A stretch of DNA of 64,000 nt from Sphagnum magellanicum (taxonomy: Eukaryota > Streptophyta > Sphagnopsida > Sphagnales > Sphagnaceae). The stretch is from assembly GCA_021904315.1 (NCBI GenBank), contig CM038911.1, forward strand, positions 12,187,390-12,251,389, given 5' to 3'. Below, in pieces: positions 61,903 to 64,000 of this stretch. The notes below the pieces were generated by a model. The model was not told where the DNA came from, did no database searches, and saw nothing but the letters and a program-made list of their open reading frames with translations. Position 1 is the stretch's first letter, and each line of letters opens with the position of its first letter. A program made the translations under genes and the position numbers.

Positions 61903-64000
61903 TTGCAATTGAAAGAAAGTAAAGTCTTAGAAAATGATGAAGAAAAAATGATTTTTTTTTTGGAAGTATTGCATTCCCAAAGGAAAAAATGGAGGCCACA
62001 TAATAGGAATGTTTTATGTTGGTCATTTTTGTGTGTGAATGATAATAAAAAAGTGACATTTGATGCACCTCAAATCATGCATCATATGTTGTGTTACTCC
62101 AATTCCTTTAACCCAAAAATGAAACTAAAGAAGGGCCTAATATTTTATTATCAAAAAATGGGAAAACTTGTTTGAAAAAACATGTTGATGTAAACCATTC
62201 TGAAATTTTAAGAAAATTTGAAGAAGTGAACTATGTAGTGAAAACAAGTATGGAGAGTCAACCTATTAAAAAAAAACCAAATACATCTTATTCATCCATT
62301 TCTGATTTTTTCGTTTGCAAAGAGCCTTTCAAAAAAGATGATGTGGAACAATAACCTTTTTTCGAAAATCCCGCACTTTTGATTTGTAAAAGACCATTTG
62401 CCTTTACAATTTGTGGAGAGTGTGTGATTAAAACATTTAAACCTACATTTGAGTCCTCAACTTCAATTCCTTTCATGAAATTTTTTTCATATAATGTTTT
62501 GCCTAGCTTAGTGAAGAAAACAAAATAGATATATGTTTTTCTTTTACTTGAAGAATGTCATTCTACCATTACTAATTTTGATCTTTAAATGTTCAAAGGT
62601 CTCACAATATGTTTGCCTTTGTCATAATTTTTTGGGGATCTAATTGAAAATGAAAACATGTTACTCTTGGTTTATTTGAGGCTTTTAAGACTATAGGATA
62701 ATCATTGGCAAAAAGATTAATTAGTTTTACATGAATAGAACTTGAAAAATAAGATTATAGCATATGTTAAAGATGATGGTTCAAATTTGAACACAATGAC
62801 AAGTGCTTTCAAGTCTATTGTCAAATGTGAAGCTCTAAGTTTGAAGGAAAGCCTTTAAGGACCATTTTTTAGCATATTTTCTCTAAAGCTTGCTAATATG
62901 CCATAAGTGATGAAAAAGTTTGTAAGGGCTTTAAATATGTTTCCATCAAATCTACCTAAATAAATCTATAAAAATGCATCACTTGGCCAAAGAAATCTAA
63001 TAAAGGTTAATAAGAATGAAACAAGGTTTACATTGAAACTGATTTGAAACCAAGAAAATTGAATAATCTAATGAAATTTAGGTATATTTTGTTTGCAATT
63101 TTTATTTTTATTTTTGGTTCGTGGAATTTGCAAATTGTTGTGTTGATATTTAATCTACTCCCACAAGTTTGCAAGTAAGATCATATTGTTCCAAAAAGCA
63201 CTGCAATTTAAAGTAGCAATAGTTTTATGTTTGCTAAACATAATTGCAAAACATTACTGAGGATTACTAATTGTGTGCCCTTATTTCTAACTTTGGATGT
63301 CTTTCAAATTATTATTGATATTATTTTTTCGATTGTGAATGCTTGTGTGTTTATCCAATATCGTGGGCATTGATTATTTTCTAATGCTTTGCATGTGGAA
63401 ATTACCATGGCCTTGAAACTAAAAAAAGAATTCAAAATGACACCCTTTATGGTTAATTTGATAGAAGATGGTATGGCTATGGTTTTGGAGTTGTTTATGT
63501 TTGCATTTAACACTAGAAAGCAAGTATGTGCTATTTTAGATTGTTTTCTTTCATTCTTAAAAAAATATGAAAATAAGAAAACCCATAACATGTTAATTCT
63601 AATGTTAAACCCAAGGTTTGAGAGTTTCAAGTTAGTTGCATCTTTTATTAGTTGAGAACAAATTGTTTCTATGGTGAAAGATTATGATTAACAATCTTTG
63701 TTTCCAATTCTACTAAAATGCCACCATGTACTTCATTCTATGTTGGAATTTGAAATTGTGATAGATTAGTTGAATGATAAAAATTCTTGTCTTGGCATTA
63801 TAAAGATGATCGCTAAAACTAGTGAACCAACCAAGGAGTTAGTGACTAAAGAAGCACTAATGTTCTAGAAATACCAAATTGATGCAAAAGATATTAATTG
63901 TCTTTTGGAGTGGTGGGGAAAACATGAATCCTTGTTTCCAACTATTATTTTCCTTGCTTGTCAAATCTTTGGAATTCTGAGATCTCAATTTGAAATTAAG
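61903..64000 (+). pseudogene. hAT transposase, second decayed copy, 3' end outside window
   Basis: A different member of the same BED/hAT family. A finger-like region carries KKHVDVNHSEIL (H-x4-H, about 62172). It is followed by KDDGSNLNTMTSAFKSIVKC (about 62772), RGHWLFSNALHVEITMALKL (about 63370), KYENKKTHNMLILMLNPRFE (about 63565), TSEPTKELVTKEALMF (about 63820) and a start of the C-terminal dimerisation region, FLACQIFGILRSQFEIK, at the right edge. Many stops and shifts lie between. It diverges clearly from the copy at 52.7-55.8 kb, so the two are independent insertions. Confidence 0.8.

Overview
The window is nuclear DNA of a land plant with a large, gene-poor genome. It holds three convincingly intact, intron-containing genes in 64 kb, in very AT-rich sequence built largely from decayed transposons. 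The introns are GT-AG, a DYW-type PPR pseudogene is present, and a short, almost undamaged piece of plastid atpB is embedded at 38.16-38.46 kb. The style of the PPR relic and the low gene density make a fern (or another seed-free vascular plant) my best guess. This is inference; no single marker here proves it.

Layout. 1-2.1 kb (minus): acyl-CoA thioesterase 9-like gene, running off the left edge. 2.2-3.2 kb: one copy of a dispersed repeat abutting a hAT-type MITE with a perfect 8-bp target duplication. 3.3-16 kb: repeats, a TIR element at 7.1 kb and a GC-rich 1,474-bp solo LTR (7,979-9,452) with 5-bp target duplications. 16.3-17.8 kb (plus): two-exon membrane-anchored LEA_2/NHL-type gene. 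17.8-27.7 kb: AT-rich repeats, including a second member of the 7.1-kb element family. 28.7-30.4 kb (minus): GC-richer two-exon BTB/POZ gene. 32.7-34.0 kb: PPR-DYW pseudogene. 35-42 kb: a long foldback, a plastid insertion, a 28-bp satellite. 45.2-47.1 kb: a complete non-autonomous CACTA element with perfect 13-bp TIRs and a TTT target duplication. 51-56 kb: a CACTA MITE family, one copy of which sits inside a BED-finger hAT transposase pseudogene. 57-61 kb: SINE-like tRNA-promoter modules and inverted repeats. 61.9-64 kb: a second hAT transposase pseudogene running off the right edge.

The three genes are unrelated housekeeping or stress-type genes and form no pathway. I did not find a new multi-gene system. 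The best material is the transposon structure: several elements are delimited to the base by target duplications, and one nested insertion is independently confirmed because it interrupts recognisable coding sequence. All coordinates come from reading by eye; splice sites were chosen by GT-AG, phase and remembered family alignment, not by transcript data.
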